A stretch of 64,000 nt of DNA from Sodalis sp. dw_96 (GCF_018449575.1 NZ_JAAVUT010000024.1:16417-80416); one strand, 5' to 3'. Shown: positions 1 to 9,861, counted from the stretch's first letter. Notes: generated by a model not told the origin, from the letters alone. A program made the numbers and translations.

Positions 1-702
<702 letters not shown>

Positions 703-722
703 CGCTGTGAAAGGAGGGTGAT

Positions 723-1145
723 ATGGCTGCAAATACTTACCATCTGGATGTCGTCAGCGCGGAACAGAAAATGTTCTCCGGGCTGGTGGAAAAAATCCAG
801 GTGACGGGGAGCGAAGGCGAGCTGGGTATCTATCCCGGTCACGCCCCGCTGCTCACTGCCATTAAGCCCGGTATGGTGCGTATCGTTAAAGAGCATAACG
901 AAGAAGAGTACATTTACCTGTCCGGTGGTGTGCTTGAGGTGCAACCCAGCATCGTTACCGTGCTTGCCGATACCGCTATTCGAGGCAAAGATCTGGATGA
1001 AGCGAGAGCGATGGAATCCAAGCGCATGGCGGAAGAGCATATTAATAATTCCCACGGCGACGTGGATTATGCTCAAGCCTCGGCTGAGTTGTCCCGGGCT
1101 ATCGCCAAATTGCGGGTTATTGAATTAACCAAACGTTCCATGTAA
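723..1145 (+). CDS. atpC: F1Fo ATP synthase subunit epsilon
   Basis: Epsilon subunit of the F1 central stalk, which couples rotation to catalysis and inhibits ATP hydrolysis. It has 140 aa against 139 in E. coli. The N-terminal beta-sandwich begins [14 protein letters not shown] and contains [14 protein letters not shown]; the C-terminal two-helix part ends in [14 protein letters not shown] strong AAGGAGG ribosome binding site lies 5 to 11 nt before the ATG. It is the last gene of the atp operon and is followed by a clear intrinsic terminator, so the toxin genes downstream should be transcribed separately. Confidence 0.98.
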   Translation: MAANTYHLDVVSAEQKMFSGLVEKIQVTGSEGELGIYPGHAPLLTAIKPGMVRIVKEHNEEEYIYLSGGVLEVQPSIVTVLADTAIRGKDLDEARAMESKRMAEEHINNSHGDVDYAQASAELSRAIAKLRVIELTKRSM

Positions 1146-1163
1146 TCAAGCAATCATTCGTAA

Positions 1164-1194
1164 AAGGCCGGTTCATATTGACCGGCTTTTTTTA
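1164..1194 (+). terminator. Intrinsic terminator of the atp operon
   Basis: The arms GCCGGT and ACCGGC enclose an 8-nt loop and are followed by a run of seven T. The hairpin starts about 20 nt after the atpC stop codon, as expected for the end of the operon. Confidence 0.85.
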
Positions 1195-1518
1195 TAAAAA
1201 AAATTCTCTATTTTAAAAATCCTCTATTTCAATAAATTATCCAATCTATTAAAAATAATTCAATAACTCATCAAAACGCTGTTATACCACTGAAAGTGGT
1301 TCAGCATTAAATTGGCGTTGACACGTTTCATCACGAGTGATAATCATAATCCTGAGGTGATTTGATAAAAACGCTTAAGTTTAACGTTAATTGATTTCTA
1401 TAAATTATAATCAATGAAGGTATAAAAAATAATATATTAATCTCATTGATGATAAAGCTAATGAGATAACTAGTGCACCAAATGGATTTCAAATAATTAA
1501 ACCAGGGAAGATAACACT
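1195..1518 (+). promoter_or_regulatory. AT-rich leader of the toxin gene with candidate promoter
   Basis: This 324-bp stretch has no gene and is much richer in A and T than its flanks. A TTGACA hexamer at 1318-1323 is followed after 15 nt by GATAAT at 1339-1344, a plausible sigma-70 promoter with slightly short spacing. A perfect dyad ACCACT-GAA-AGTGGT lies just upstream at 1286-1300 and could be an operator. The remaining roughly 170 bp to the toxin ATG would be an unusually long untranslated leader. The AGGGAAG before the ATG at 1519 is the ribosome binding site. Confidence 0.4.
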
Positions 1519-4488
1519 ATGAATTATGGCTTCAACAAAAATCCGTCTTATTTCAAACACAGCTATTGGAACAACAATATTGGAGCAAGTGGCTCACAAT
1601 TTAATTTTTCTTCCCCCTATCAAGTAGGGAACATCCCACACCATTTTAATGCGCCTCCGGTAGTGCGGTTTTCCTCGCAGGGTCCACAGGTTGGTAGAAT
1701 GGTGTGGGGTTGGCAAGTCAATGCTAAACCCTGCTCGACTCCACCGAGAAAAAATAATGGCATTGAGGTTATTACACTATGTGGGGGACTGCAACCTCAG
1801 CTCAAATACGAATTTGTTCCCTATAAAGACGGGCCTTCAATAAGCACTATCCGCAACGATATCAGCGCTCGCTTATTGAAAGCAGGGCAAGCGCCTGATA
1901 TCGGTCATCATGTCCTTGCCGACCATGAGCGTCCTGATTTTATGCGGGTGATAAGACAGCCAACGCGAGAATTTCATTTAGCGCATCCCGCAACGGCAGA
2001 TGCGCAAGAATGTATAAATGCCGGCCATAAGGAGCAAGAACACTACTTTAACTCGCCGATGCCGTTTACGCTCCCTGAAGCGGAGCAAGCCTTGGCGTGG
2101 AGAAACCAGGAATTAGATAACCTCATAAAAGCCAGAAATGAGGTAGAAGCGAAAATCAAAGAAAATCATGAGTGGATTTCCGGGATCCAAAGGGGCACGC
2201 GTGGTCCTCGAAGTAAGAAATTCTTAGCCCAATTACGCGGTCAAAATCATAAATTATGGCAAACCAGTCAAGCCCTTGAATGGCGTTGTCAAAACGCCAC
2301 CACGCGCAGAGATGAAACCGCCGAAAACCTGCAAAAAATCAAGCAAGCCCTCGAGCATAATAAAGAAGCTTATCGAGATAGCATAAAGTCTGTCGAGAGG
2401 CAGCGGTTTCCAAAAGATCATGTCATTTTTAATGATGAAAGGGCGCGGACTGATGCAACCAGGCAAGAGGAGACGAGATTAGCCGCTTTAGTCAGGCAAG
2501 AATTGGAGAATTACTCTAACGCCTCAATGCCCGCAACGTTGGATGAAGCCCGTGCCACCGCCGAGTCAGGGAAAAAGCATTTAGAGAACTGCGTCAGGGA
2601 TAAAAACGCCAGTGAGGCCCTGTATAATGAAAAGCAATCGCGCCTTGAAGCCACCAGAGCTTTGTTAGCGGAAGAGTGGAACGTTATCGCGGAGCATGAG
2701 GTGGCGTTTCTGGAGGAAGAAGTCGCGGCACTCAAGCGCAGCGTTGAAATCCAGGATCAGCGGATTGCCAATGCCCTCACCCGTGCAACAGAATCTTACC
2801 GACAAAAAATACTGGGCTTACACTCAAAAGCTGATTTCGATACGTCTCATGCACTGGCTGAGGAAGCGCAGGCGCAATTCTTTCAACGCCTGGCGAATCA
2901 GCCTGATGACGCTTTAGCGCCGGCGGAGGCCGACGAAGGACAATCGCCAGCGGCGCATATCTCCCCTACACCGCCTGTAAATCAGGAAAACAGGCCAGAA
3001 AGCGCAACGACATCCTTAGGCAAACAGCGTATTCCCGCATTGGTCAGCCTGGCCGCCCTCTCTTCTGAGATTGTCGACAGAGCCGCCCGGCGTGCTGAGC
3101 GGCAAGCCAATCAGCACGCTGTTTTAGCGAGCCCTGGAGGGGCGGTATCGGCTGTGGCTGAACATGAATCCAGCGCACACCCGAGCAGCACAAACCCGCC
3201 GCCGGCAAATCACGCGGTCGTAAGCACCGCCCTTGGCGCTTCAGCTCTAGCTTTAGCGTCTACCAACACCTTAGCCGCCTCAGGCGCAATCACCGGTGCA
3301 TCAGTGGATCTCGGCGGGCTTGCGGCAACAGCGGCACGAACACTAGGCGCAGAGTTTGCCGGGGCAGCGGGCCAAATGCTATCAGCTCCAGCCATCGCGA
3401 TAGGGGCGATGCTCTACTCGCCAAAAGTCGGGGTAGGCAGCGATATTGTGCCGGGCCGTAGTCAAAAGCCGATTATCAAACCCAAGCCCCAATTTGGCGC
3501 CAAAACACCGGCACAATCAATCAATAGACCTGTTACTTCAAGGGTCCCGGCCGGAAACGGCATAAAACCGCCGCTGGCGACCAAGCCCGCGTTTGACCGT
3601 GCCAGTCTTGATGCACAACGGCTTCAAGCATTGAAACAGGCAACCGCTCAAACTGGTATAACTCCCTTGTCGAGCCCCGTCGCCGCAGAACCATTCAAAC
3701 AAGCTGCTGCGGCGCTTGATAAAGCTGCCGCCGCGCTGCAAGACGCCGCTTGTCTCGACAATCCGCTGTGCGTGGGGAAACTGATTCTGGGAGGAGATGG
3801 CCGTAATACCACGGAAACCGTGCCTGTCGCGGATAACCTGACAGGCGGTAAACTTGAAAACCCGCTACCGATCCATGATAATAAAACCGTACTGATTTCA
3901 CCGGATCAGCGGGGGGAGCAGGGAGCCCATCATACCGGGAACGCGGATAGCATGGAGAGCCGCGACGAAGAGAACGGTAGGTCTAAGCCAAATTTGGGCA
4001 AGGACATAGCGAATGCCACCGTTGCTGATAAAGCCGAACTTGGCGGAGTAAGCTCGGGAACGCCAGGGAGTTGGGAACCTGGGGATGAGCAAAAAGCCCG
4101 CAATGAAGAATCTCAAAAGACAAATGAGATTCAGAGTCAGGATAAAACTTCGCCTGAAGGTGCTGAAAAATTAGTTTGGGATTCTTGGCAAAATCAGCCT
4201 AAGGCAACTATCAATGGCCGTCAATATGCCCAAATTGGTGATCGATATTACGCGCAACATGCGGTAGACAGGATGCAGCCATCAAGCCTTGGCTCACCCG
4301 CAGGTACAGTCGGACCTGGCAGGAACGTCACTCCTAACATGGTAGAACACGTTATCAAGACAGGTTCGCCTCAAAACAATATTGTTGATGGAGTAGCTCG
4401 TACTACTTTTTGGAGCGGTGACGTAGGAGTTGTAACTGAAAACAATGGCAATGTAGTTGTTACTATTTTGCGTAGGAGTGGCATATGA
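1519..4488 (+). CDS. Polymorphic toxin with coiled-coil body and variable C-terminal toxin domain
   Basis: A 989-aa protein of modular build. Residues 1-170 are rich in Asn, Phe and His and match no family I recognise. Residues 180-470 are charged and helical, with two related blocks starting MPFTLPEAEQAL and MPATLDEARATA, so probably coiled coil. Residues 571-637 are hydrophobic, Ala/Gly-rich and end in YSPKVGVGSDIVPGR, which weakly resembles the segment before the killing domain in S-type pyocins and colicins. Residues 677-810 are a linker whose DNA is repeated downstream. The tip, about 890-989, carries HAVDRMQ (His914) and TPNMVEHVIKTG, the pattern of small C-terminal toxin domains of contact-dependent and Rhs-type systems, possibly RNases. 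No signal peptide, haemagglutinin or Rhs repeats were seen. The stop overlaps the next start by 4 nt, typical of a toxin-immunity pair. The toxin role is an inference from architecture. Confidence 0.7.
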   Translation: MNYGFNKNPSYFKHSYWNNNIGASGSQFNFSSPYQVGNIPHHFNAPPVVRFSSQGPQVGRMVWGWQVNAKPCSTPPRKNNGIEVITLCGGLQPQLKYEFVPYKDGPSISTIRNDISARLLKAGQAPDIGHHVLADHERPDFMRVIRQPTREFHLAHPATADAQECINAGHKEQEHYFNSPMPFTLPEAEQALAWRNQELDNLIKARNEVEAKIKENHEWISGIQRGTRGPRSKKFLAQLRGQNHKLWQTSQALEWRCQNATTRRDETAENLQKIKQALEHNKEAYRDSIKSVERQRFPKDHVIFNDERARTDATRQEETRLAALVRQELENYSNASMPATLDEARATAESGKKHLENCVRDKNASEALYNEKQSRLEATRALLAEEWNVIAEHEVAFLEEEVAALKRSVEIQDQRIANALTRATESYRQKILGLHSKADFDTSHALAEEAQAQFFQRLANQPDDALAPAEADEGQSPAAHISPTPPVNQENRPESATTSLGKQRIPALVSLAALSSEIVDRAARRAERQANQHAVLASPGGAVSAVAEHESSAHPSSTNPPPANHAVVSTALGASALALASTNTLAASGAITGASVDLGGLAATAARTLGAEFAGAAGQMLSAPAIAIGAMLYSPKVGVGSDIVPGRSQKPIIKPKPQFGAKTPAQSINRPVTSRVPAGNGIKPPLATKPAFDRASLDAQRLQALKQATAQTGITPLSSPVAAEPFKQAAAALDKAAAALQDAACLDNPLCVGKLILGGDGRNTTETVPVADNLTGGKLENPLPIHDNKTVLISPDQRGEQGAHHTGNADSMESRDEENGRSKPNLGKDIANATVADKAELGGVSSGTPGSWEPGDEQKARNEESQKTNEIQSQDKTSPEGAEKLVWDSWQNQPKATINGRQYAQIGDRYYAQHAVDRMQPSSLGSPAGTVGPGRNVTPNMVEHVIKTGSPQNNIVDGVARTTFWSGDVGVVTENNGNVVVTILRRSGI
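3549..3948 (+). repeat. 400-bp direct repeat, copy 1 (inside toxin gene)
   Basis: This block encodes the linker just before the variable toxin tip. It recurs at 4861-5260, offset by exactly 1312 bp, with five mismatches and no indels by eye (about 98.7 % identity). Divergence starts abruptly at the toxin-tip junction. Confidence 0.95.
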
Positions 4489-4751
4489 GTGATTGGATCT
4501 ATCCTGAGGTAATTAATCATCTCAAGAAATCATGTAATGATTTTCTCGATGAAAAAATAACGATTCAAAATATTCAAGAAGAGATTCTTAGTGCCGAAAA
4601 TCAGGTGGTTGCGCTTGAAGAAAAATGGCTTCGTACTATCTTGTTTGACGCAGAAAACAAGATTGAACTTTTAAATTATACCATCAATGAAAATGAATTG
4701 GTAAGTTCAATAAAACCTATAGTCCAGCATGTCTTGAATAAAATACAATAA
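4485..4751 (+). CDS. Probable immunity protein for the 989-aa toxin
   Basis: An 88-aa acidic cytoplasmic protein with no signal peptide or membrane segment. Its ATG overlaps the toxin stop codon (ATGA), so it is translationally coupled. It is mostly helical, with a stretch around VVALEEKWLRTIL and DAENKIELLNYTI. I do not recognise the family. Position, size, low GC and coupling are those of cognate immunity genes in polymorphic-toxin loci, where the small protein binds and blocks the toxin domain. That role is inferred from context only. Confidence 0.65.
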   Translation: MSDWIYPEVINHLKKSCNDFLDEKITIQNIQEEILSAENQVVALEEKWLRTILFDAENKIELLNYTINENELVSSIKPIVQHVLNKIQ

Positions 4752-4858
4752 CACCCCGACGGCCTCATGGTGTGAGGATGGGGCCTAATAGTCATAATAC
4801 CGCGCCAGCCGCTCAACAGTTGTAACGACAAAACTATTGCTAAGCAAAAAAGTCGGAT

Positions 4859-5658
4859 GTGGCCGGAAACGGCATAAAACCGCCGCTGGCGGCCAAGCCC
4901 GCGTTTGACCGTGCCAGTCTTGATGCACAACGGCTTCAAGCATTGAAACAGGCAACCGCTCAAACTGGTATAACTCCCTTGTCGAGCCCCGTCGCCGCAG
5001 AACCATTCAAACAAGCTGCTGCGGCGCTTGATAAAGCTGCCGCCGCGCTGCAAGACGCCGCTTGTCTCGACAATCCGCTGTGCGTGGGGAAACTGATTCT
5101 GGGAGGAGATGGCCGTAATACCACGGAAACCGTGCCTGTCGCGGATAACCTGACAGGCGGTAAACTTGAAAACCCGCTGCCGATCCAGGATAATAAAACC
5201 GTACTGATTTCACCGGATCAGCGGGGGGAGCACGGAGCCCATCATACCGGGAACGTGGATGGTAAGCCGGATACGGACGGAAATACGACGGTAGGTCCGA
5301 TATATGATACAGTAAATAAAGTTGTTCCGAATTATGTTTCTGAAAATCAGGAAGACCGCGATAATTTAGGTGATTTTACAGGGAAAAGTGGTGCGCCAAT
5401 TAATGTATTACCGGGTTCGAACGCTCCTACGACTATCAATGGTAGAGAATTCTCAGCTCATGCACTAGATAGAATGCAGGAAGAGGTATACCACCGTCAG
5501 CTATTGATAGTGCCATAAAAAATGGTAGTATTTATCCAACCAAACCAGGAACTACCGGATATTTTGATCCGATTAATAAAATACGAGTTATAATTAATTC
5601 TGAATCAGGAGCGGTAGTTACTGTGATCCCTGGAGCACCCACTAATGAAAAAAAATGA
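4859..5658 (+). pseudogene. Orphan toxin-tip cassette with a frameshift
   Basis: The copy-2 linker continues into a different tip. The frame opens at a GTG within the repeat without a convincing ribosome binding site and has no N-terminal toxin body, so it is an orphan (silent) cassette. The new tip has INGREF, then HALDRMQ with His at 5459-5461. Directly after, in GAAGAGG at about 5480-5486, one base is missing relative to an expected GAAAGAGG, and the frame stops at 5518. In the +1 frame the domain continues without a stop to 5658 as RGIPPSAIDSAIKNG, then PGTTGYFDPINKIRV and GAVVTVIPGAP, a typical end for this kind of toxin domain. The restored frame would overlap the next gene by 14 nt. 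Either a true inactivating deletion or a sequencing error. Confidence 0.75.
4861..5260 (+). repeat. 400-bp direct repeat, copy 2 (orphan cassette)
   Basis: Second copy of the toxin linker, 1312 bp after copy 1. It begins at GGCCGGAAACGG and ends where the second toxin tip begins. Differences include GCGACC/GCGGCC and CTACCG/CTGCCG. The near identity means either recent duplication or ongoing gene conversion, and the repeat gives an obvious recombination path for replacing the tip and immunity gene of the main toxin. Confidence 0.95.
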
Positions 5659-5920
5659 AAATTTCTCACAACAAGTGAAAACAATCTTGTTGAATGATTG
5701 GGATCCGATTGGAATAAAAGATCTACCAGAAGCTAATGATGAATATGATGATTATGTGTTTACAGTATGTGAAATGATTTCAGAGGGTAAACATGAATCT
5801 GATTTTTATGATTTTTTATTCTGGGTAGAGTCAGAAAGGATCTGTTTACATGTAAATACTGAGCATATTAAATCAATAGCAGAAAAATTAGAGAGATTGA
5901 CATTAGCATCTTCATCTTAA
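5645..5920 (+). CDS. Probable immunity protein of the orphan toxin cassette (DUF1871-like)
   Basis: A 91-aa acidic protein. The segment NDWDPIGIKDLPEANDEYDD followed by a FWVESE stretch resembles the DUF1871 family, small proteins often found next to toxin tips and acting as immunity proteins. It starts inside the end of the restored toxin frame, so it would be translationally coupled to an intact toxin. It shares no evident sequence with the 88-aa immunity protein at 4485. Low GC, unlike the flanking housekeeping genes. Immunity function is inferred from family resemblance and position. Confidence 0.65.
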   Translation: MKKNENFSQQVKTILLNDWDPIGIKDLPEANDEYDDYVFTVCEMISEGKHESDFYDFLFWVESERICLHVNTEHIKSIAEKLERLTLASSS

Positions 5921-6409
5921 ACAGTCTGGCCGGTTGAAAGCCCGGCTTCTCCGTTAGCATTATTCTCAGCCATAGTAATTTGCCTTATTTGTCGCTTGTG
6001 GTAAGCGTGTCGGAGGGTAGCGCGGGCGAGTGTCGCAGCTTTAAGGACGCTCGACGCCGGTGGACTATAAACTTAAAGGCAGTCTCCGGCTTCTGCTATA
6101 GCCGCTGTGCCTAGTGTGGAATGAAGTACTCTCTAGATGTTCACGTCGTAGTCATCATTCCCCAACTTATTTTGTATTCAAAAAAAAGTCTTCTCGTTAT
6201 GTCGCCTTACATCGCTCGTTTTGACCTGTTTTTCCTCCTGGAACCCCCTTCCGCCGCCGCCAATTGCCCAATTCACCCGGTTCAGGGTAATATTTTATCC
6301 ACTACGGCTAATCTGCGGCCATAATGCATTTTGCTGACCAAAATATGTAGTAATCCCGGTTATGAACGGGTTTACTTTCGTCTATTGAATTTGATTCATC
6401 AGGATAGTT
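5921..6409. other. Intergenic region between toxin locus and glmU
   Basis: 489 bp without a convincing gene. A weak hairpin (GCCGG at 5929, CCGGC at 5942) follows the immunity gene but lacks a T run. An open frame at 6121-6324 has no ribosome binding site and no recognisable product and is not called. The glmU promoter should lie here, because the toxin insertion separates glmU from the atp operon; I could not pick it out with confidence. Confidence 0.4.
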
Positions 6410-7789
6410 ATGTCGAATCGAGCAATGAGCGTGGTGATACTTGCCGCGGGTAAAGGTACCCGCATGTATTCCGATCTGCCGAAGGTGTTGCATCCCCTGG
6501 CGGGCAAGCCACTGATTGGCCATGTTATCGATGCCGTTAATACGCTGAACACCGAACATATCCATCTGGTTTACGGTCATGGCGGCGAATTGTTACGGGA
6601 TAAACTGGCCGGCTGCAACCCGCGGTTGAACTGGGTTTTACAATCCGAACAGCGCGGCACCGGACATGCGGTACAACAGGCGTTGCCCTTTTTGTCCGAT
6701 GATGAAGATGTGCTGATCCTGTATGCCGACGTTCCGCTCATCGCTCCGGGGACCCTCCAGCGTTTGCTGGCGGCCAAACCGGACGGCGGCATCGGCCTGT
6801 TAACCGTGACGCTGGACGATCCTTCCGGCTATGGTCGCATTGTGCGTGAAAACGGACAGGTCACCGGCATCGTGGAGCAAAAGGATGCCTCGGAAGAGCA
6901 GCGCCGGATTAACGAAATCAATACCGGCATTATGGTGGCGGCCGGTGGAGATTTGAAGCGCTGGCTAGGCTCGCTGAACAATAATAATGTGCAGGGCGAG
7001 TATTACCTTACCGACATCATCGCCATGGCCTGGAATGAAGGACGGCAAATCAACACCGTGCAGCCCGGGCGGCTGTGGGAAGTGGAGGGGGTGAATAACC
7101 GCCGCCAGTTGGCGGTGCTGGAGCGGGTTTATCAGCAGCAGCTGGCGGAGGGGCTGCTGCTGGCCGGCGTGATGATTTGCGATCCTGCGCGCTTTGACCT
7201 GCGCGGCGAGCTTAAGCACGGGCGCGATGTGACCATCGACACCAACGTGATTATCGAAGGCCGGGTGGTGCTGGGCAATAACGTGGCCATCGGTACCGGC
7301 TGTGTGCTCAAGGATTGCGACATCGGCGATAACGTGATTATCAGCCCCTATTCGATAATAGAGAGCGCCGTGTTACGCGCCAACGTCACCGTCGGGCCGT
7401 TTGCACGCCTGCGTCCCGGTTCTGAACTGGCGGAAGGCGCCCATGTGGGTAACTTCGTCGAAATGAAAAAGGCCCGGCTCGGTAAAGGCTCCAAAGCCGG
7501 CCATTTGAGTTATCTCGGTGATGCGGAAATCGGTGCCGGGGTCAATATCGGCGCCGGCACCATCACCTGCAACTATGACGGCGCCAATAAACATCAGACT
7601 ATTATCGGCGATGACGTTTTTGTCGGGTCGGATACCCAGCTCGTCGCCCCGGTTACCGTGGCCAAGGGAGCGACCATCGCCGCCGGGACCACCATAACGT
7701 GCGATGTGGGTGAAAACGAGCTGGTGCTTAGCCGGGTGAAGCAAACGCATATTAGCGGCTGGCAGCGGCCGGTAAAGAAAAAACAATAA
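6410..7789 (+). CDS. glmU: Bifunctional UDP-GlcNAc pyrophosphorylase / glucosamine-1-P acetyltransferase
   Basis: GlmU acetylates glucosamine-1-phosphate and then uridylylates it to UDP-N-acetylglucosamine, the precursor of peptidoglycan and lipopolysaccharide. It has 459 aa against 456 in E. coli. The N-terminal nucleotidyltransferase domain shows the signature [18 protein letters not shown] and [12 protein letters not shown]. The C-terminal left-handed beta-helix shows hexapeptide repeats and [28 protein letters not shown]. The first codons read [14 protein letters not shown], in register with the E. coli start, and AGGAT lies upstream. It precedes glmS as in other enterobacteria. Confidence 0.98.
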   Translation: MSNRAMSVVILAAGKGTRMYSDLPKVLHPLAGKPLIGHVIDAVNTLNTEHIHLVYGHGGELLRDKLAGCNPRLNWVLQSEQRGTGHAVQQALPFLSDDEDVLILYADVPLIAPGTLQRLLAAKPDGGIGLLTVTLDDPSGYGRIVRENGQVTGIVEQKDASEEQRRINEINTGIMVAAGGDLKRWLGSLNNNNVQGEYYLTDIIAMAWNEGRQINTVQPGRLWEVEGVNNRRQLAVLERVYQQQLAEGLLLAGVMICDPARFDLRGELKHGRDVTIDTNVIIEGRVVLGNNVAIGTGCVLKDCDIGDNVIISPYSIIESAVLRANVTVGPFARLRPGSELAEGAHVGNFVEMKKARLGKGSKAGHLSYLGDAEIGAGVNIGAGTITCNYDGANKHQTIIGDDVFVGSDTQLVAPVTVAKGATIAAGTTITCDVGENELVLSRVKQTHISGWQRPVKKKQ

Positions 7790-7792
7790 TAC

Positions 7793-7870
7793 ATAGACCT
7801 TAAATAGTTCGAGTTGCGGGAAGGGGCCGAGTATTGCCAACGCAGCTGCAACGTGAAGTATGACGGGTAT
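7793..7870 (+). repeat. Short ERIC-type repeat in the glmU-glmS intergenic region
   Basis: About 78 bp showing both ends of an ERIC element: left end AAATAGTTCGAGTTGCGGG, right end CAACGTGAAGTATGACGGGT. The middle of the 127-bp consensus is missing, so this is an internally deleted form. The ends match the fuller copy at 63319-63442. Confidence 0.75.
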
Positions 7871-7877
7871 AACAATA

Positions 7878-7911
7878 CCCCCGCTCTACAGGCTCGGGGG
7901 AATCCGGATAA
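7878..7911 (+). promoter_or_regulatory. Hairpin in the glmS leader
   Basis: CCCCCG at 7878-7883 pairs with CGGGGG about 11 nt later. There is no T run, so it is more likely an RNA processing or stability structure of the glmU-glmS transcript than a terminator. In E. coli this intergenic region is where RNase E cuts and the sRNA GlmZ pairs; whether that applies here is not visible. Confidence 0.4.
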
Positions 7912-7977
7912 CCGGAATCGGTCAGATCAACGACATCGAAACGGCGTGTCAGCGCCGTTCATTTAGGAATAACACAG

Positions 7978-9810
7978 ATGTGTGGAATAGTAGGTGCAGT
8001 TGCCCAACGTGATATTGCTGAAATACTGTTGGAAGGGTTACGCCGCCTTGAATATCGCGGTTATGATTCCGCTGGTTTGGCGGTAGTGGATAATCAGGGA
8101 CATTTGCAACGCATACGCCGGGTAGGCAAGGTAAGCGTGTTGTCCCACGCGGTGGAGGAACATCCCCTGGGCGGCGGCACGGGTATAGCCCATACCCGTT
8201 GGGCCACCCACGGCGAACCGTCGGAATCCAATGCCCATCCCCATGTTTCCGGTCATATCGTGGTGGTGCATAACGGCATTATTGAAAATTATGAACCCTT
8301 GCGTAATGGCTTAATGGAGCGCGGTTACCGCTTTGCTTCCGAAACGGATACCGAAGTGATTGCCCATCTGGTCCATTGGGAGCAGTCGCAGCGCGGCGGT
8401 ACGCTGGCGGAAGTGGTATTGCGGGTTATCCCGCAATTACGCGGCGCCTATGGCACGGTTATTATGGATAGCAACGACCCCAGTGTGCTGGTGGCGGCGC
8501 GTTCAGGCAGTCCGCTGGTGATTGGCCGGGGCGTGGGTGAAAATTTCCTGGCATCCGATCAGTTGGCCTTGTTGCCGGTTACCCGCCGCTTCATGTTCCT
8601 GGAAGAGGGCGATATTGCCGAAGTAACCCGCCGTACCGTGCGGGTGTGGGATACCCAGGGCAATCCGGTGGAACGGGAGGAGATTGAATCTCAGGTGAAG
8701 TACGATGCCGGTGATAAAGGCCTCTATCGTCATTACATGCAAAAAGAGATTTTTGAACAGCCCCAGGCTATTAAAAATGCCCTGGAGGGCCGTTTCAGTC
8801 ACGGCGAAGTTACTCTGCCGGAGTTGGGCGAACAGGGTAACCAGCTGTTATCGCAAGTGAAATATGTTCAGATTATTGCCTGCGGGACTTCCTTCCATTC
8901 CGCCATGGTGGCGCGTTACTGGTTTGAAGAGCTGGCCGGTATGCCTTGCGACGTGGAAATCGCCTCTGAATTCCGTTATCGAAAATCCGCCGTGCGGCCC
9001 GGCAGTCTGCTTATCACCCTGTCCCAGTCCGGCGAAACCGCCGATACCCTGGCGGCGTTGCGTCTGACAAAAAGTCTCGGCTATCTGGGTTCCCTGGCGG
9101 TTTGTAATGTGCCCGGCTCCTCACTGGTGCGGGAATCGGATCTGGCGCTGATGACCAAAGCCGGTACTGAAATCGGCGTGGCTTCCACCAAGGCTTTCAC
9201 TACCCAGTTAACGGTGCTGTTGATGCTGGTGGCCCGTATCGGTCGTCTGCGAGGCGTCGACACTGAGGTTGAACGGCAAATCGTTCATGCCCTGCAAGCG
9301 CTGCCGGCGCGCATTGAGCAAATGTTGGCGTTGGATGATACCATCGAAGCGCTGGCGGAAGGATTCATGGACAAACACCACGCCTTGTTCCTGGGCCGGG
9401 GCGCTTTGTATCCCATCGCCATGGAAGGAGCGTTGAAGCTGAAGGAAATATCTTATATCCATGCCGAAGCCTATGCCGCGGGGGAATTGAAGCATGGCCC
9501 GCTGGCGCTCATTGATGCCGAAATGCCGGTCATTGTCATTGCGCCGAATAATGAATTACTGGAAAAGCTGAAATCCAATATCGAGGAGGTCCGTGCCCGG
9601 GGCGGCCAGCTGTATGTTTTTGCCGAACAGGATGCCGGATTTATCGATGATGAAAATATGACAATTATTCCTTTACCCCATGTGGAAGAGATTGTTGCGC
9701 CAATTTATTATAGTGTCCCTCTGCAATTATTAGCTTATCATGTGGCATTGATTAAAGGCACTGATGTAGACCAGCCGCGTAATTTAGCGAAATCGGTTAC
9801 CGTTGAATAA
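7978..9810 (+). CDS. glmS: Glutamine--fructose-6-phosphate aminotransferase (isomerizing)
   Basis: GlmS makes glucosamine-6-phosphate from fructose-6-phosphate and glutamine, the first committed step of amino-sugar synthesis. It has 610 aa against 609 in E. coli. The start [12 protein letters not shown] exposes the catalytic Cys1 after Met removal. The class II glutamine amidotransferase domain has [12 protein letters not shown] and [13 protein letters not shown]; two SIS domains follow with [10 protein letters not shown] and SQSGETADT, and the C-terminus ends NLAKSVTVE. It lies 188 bp after glmU, a gap enlarged by an ERIC repeat. Confidence 0.98.
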   Translation: MCGIVGAVAQRDIAEILLEGLRRLEYRGYDSAGLAVVDNQGHLQRIRRVGKVSVLSHAVEEHPLGGGTGIAHTRWATHGEPSESNAHPHVSGHIVVVHNGIIENYEPLRNGLMERGYRFASETDTEVIAHLVHWEQSQRGGTLAEVVLRVIPQLRGAYGTVIMDSNDPSVLVAARSGSPLVIGRGVGENFLASDQLALLPVTRRFMFLEEGDIAEVTRRTVRVWDTQGNPVEREEIESQVKYDAGDKGLYRHYMQKEIFEQPQAIKNALEGRFSHGEVTLPELGEQGNQLLSQVKYVQIIACGTSFHSAMVARYWFEELAGMPCDVEIASEFRYRKSAVRPGSLLITLSQSGETADTLAALRLTKSLGYLGSLAVCNVPGSSLVRESDLALMTKAGTEIGVASTKAFTTQLTVLLMLVARIGRLRGVDTEVERQIVHALQALPARIEQMLALDDTIEALAEGFMDKHHALFLGRGALYPIAMEGALKLKEISYIHAEAYAAGELKHGPLALIDAEMPVIVIAPNNELLEKLKSNIEEVRARGGQLYVFAEQDAGFIDDENMTIIPLPHVEEIVAPIYYSVPLQLLAYHVALIKGTDVDQPRNLAKSVTVE

Positions 9811-9824
9811 TATTTTTCAGCTCA

Positions 9825-9850
9825 ATGGCCCCTGTATGGGGGCCATATTT
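9825..9850 (+). terminator. Probable terminator after glmS
   Basis: ATGGCCCC (9825-9832) and GGGGCCAT (9839-9846) form an 8-bp stem with a 6-nt loop 14 nt after the glmS stop, followed by ATTT. The T run is short. Confidence 0.6.
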
Positions 9851-9861
9851 CACCCGGCAGA

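Noticed and set aside
6121..6324. 67-codon open frame before glmU
   Set aside because: No ribosome binding site, no recognisable sequence and low-complexity hydrophobic content; it lies in a region more likely to hold the glmU promoter.
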